Positions 39,705-40,000 of a DNA stretch of 40,000 nt are shown here, one piece after another. Below the pieces are notes generated by a model. The model searched no databases. It was not told where the DNA came from and worked only from the letters and a program-made list of their open reading frames with translations. The DNA is taken from contig NC_135563.1 of the NCBI RefSeq assembly GCF_964340395.1, positions 20,082,151-20,122,150 of the forward strand. Reading direction: 5' to 3'. A program made the position numbers and the translations under genes. Numbering within the stretch: position 1 is the first letter of the stretch; every line of letters starts with the position of its first letter. This stretch comes from Glandiceps talaboti. Its lineage: Eukaryota > Hemichordata > Enteropneusta > Spengelidae.

Positions 39705-39801
39705 GAGTTTTGGGGGAGGGAGTAACACGAAAGATCTGTGTGCTGAAATGGGGGGGGGGGGTGTTTCTCAAATTATGTGAGCTAAGCGGGGGGGGGGGGC
39801 T
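39705..39801. repeat. G-rich repeat fragment
   Basis: Two poly-G runs (about 39750-39761 and 39789-39799) follow a GGGGGAGGGAG segment and CACGAAAG, echoing the G-rich pieces in the spacer units at 27275-27365 and 33285-33345. No gene is seen. Confidence 0.4.
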
Positions 39802-40000
39802 TACTCAATTTGTTGAAGGTACTAGAATAATGATGGCTCTCAAGGCAAAAAAATGCACATGCCATGATAACCGTAACAATTTCTGCCCAGTATAAATTTT
39901 ATTTATCGTCATTGACAAGATTTTCCACTTTGTCAATATACCGTTTCAAATGTCAGGATAACATTTTACAGTTCAAACGATAACGACAGTCACTTTTCAA

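Overview
The window looks like nuclear DNA of a marine invertebrate animal. It is AT-rich, gene-poor and full of microsatellites, minisatellites and mobile-element debris. It has no bacterial-style gene packing, and its only convincing genes have eukaryote-style 3' splice sites just upstream of their start codons. I cannot name the phylum or species from sequence alone, and I see no rRNA, tRNA or CRISPR.

Layout. Positions 1 to about 23.9 kb hold no gene I can support. They carry (TA)n, (GA)n, (GGGA)n, (TGTA)n/(GT)n, (CT)n and (CCAA)n microsatellites. There is a 48-bp satellite and a sequence-related 37-bp satellite side by side (about 4.1-5.27 kb), and an eroded 146-bp tandem repeat (7.33-7.77 kb). 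A TAGAG-type pentanucleotide array (10.81-12.66 kb) is split by a 1,285-bp inverted-repeat element with a TAA target duplication. Further along are a 39-bp minisatellite (12.75-13.29 kb) and an 86-bp repeat (about 23.0-23.2 kb).

From 24.0 to 34.8 kb lies the important part: three tandem minus-strand genes (24024-24773, 29206-29955, 34024-34776). Each encodes a 249-250-residue protein made of two fused ectoine-synthase (EctC-type cupin) halves. The C-terminal half keeps the residues expected for iron binding and the EctC signature motifs. The N-terminal half begins with the classic EctC-like MIVR start but has lost the metal ligands. EctC makes the osmolyte ectoine from N-gamma-acetyl-diaminobutyrate. 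No ectA or ectB partner is visible here, so substrate supply would have to come from elsewhere.

The spacers between the three genes are copies of one another (about 4-4.5 kb each, with large indels). The middle gene matches gene 1 in its 5' half and 5' flank, and gene 3 in its 3' half and 3' flank. This is the pattern expected if unequal crossing-over between two ancestral genes produced the third. The spacers also hold a 394-bp element with inverted repeats of about 92 bp (only in spacer 2), a 1.35-kb segment bounded by GGTATATACC and full of TTCACCATTCAC motifs, and many poly-G runs.

From 34.8 to 40 kb I see no confident gene, only one weak exon-like stretch near 35.1-35.3 kb and a G-rich repeat near 39.7 kb.
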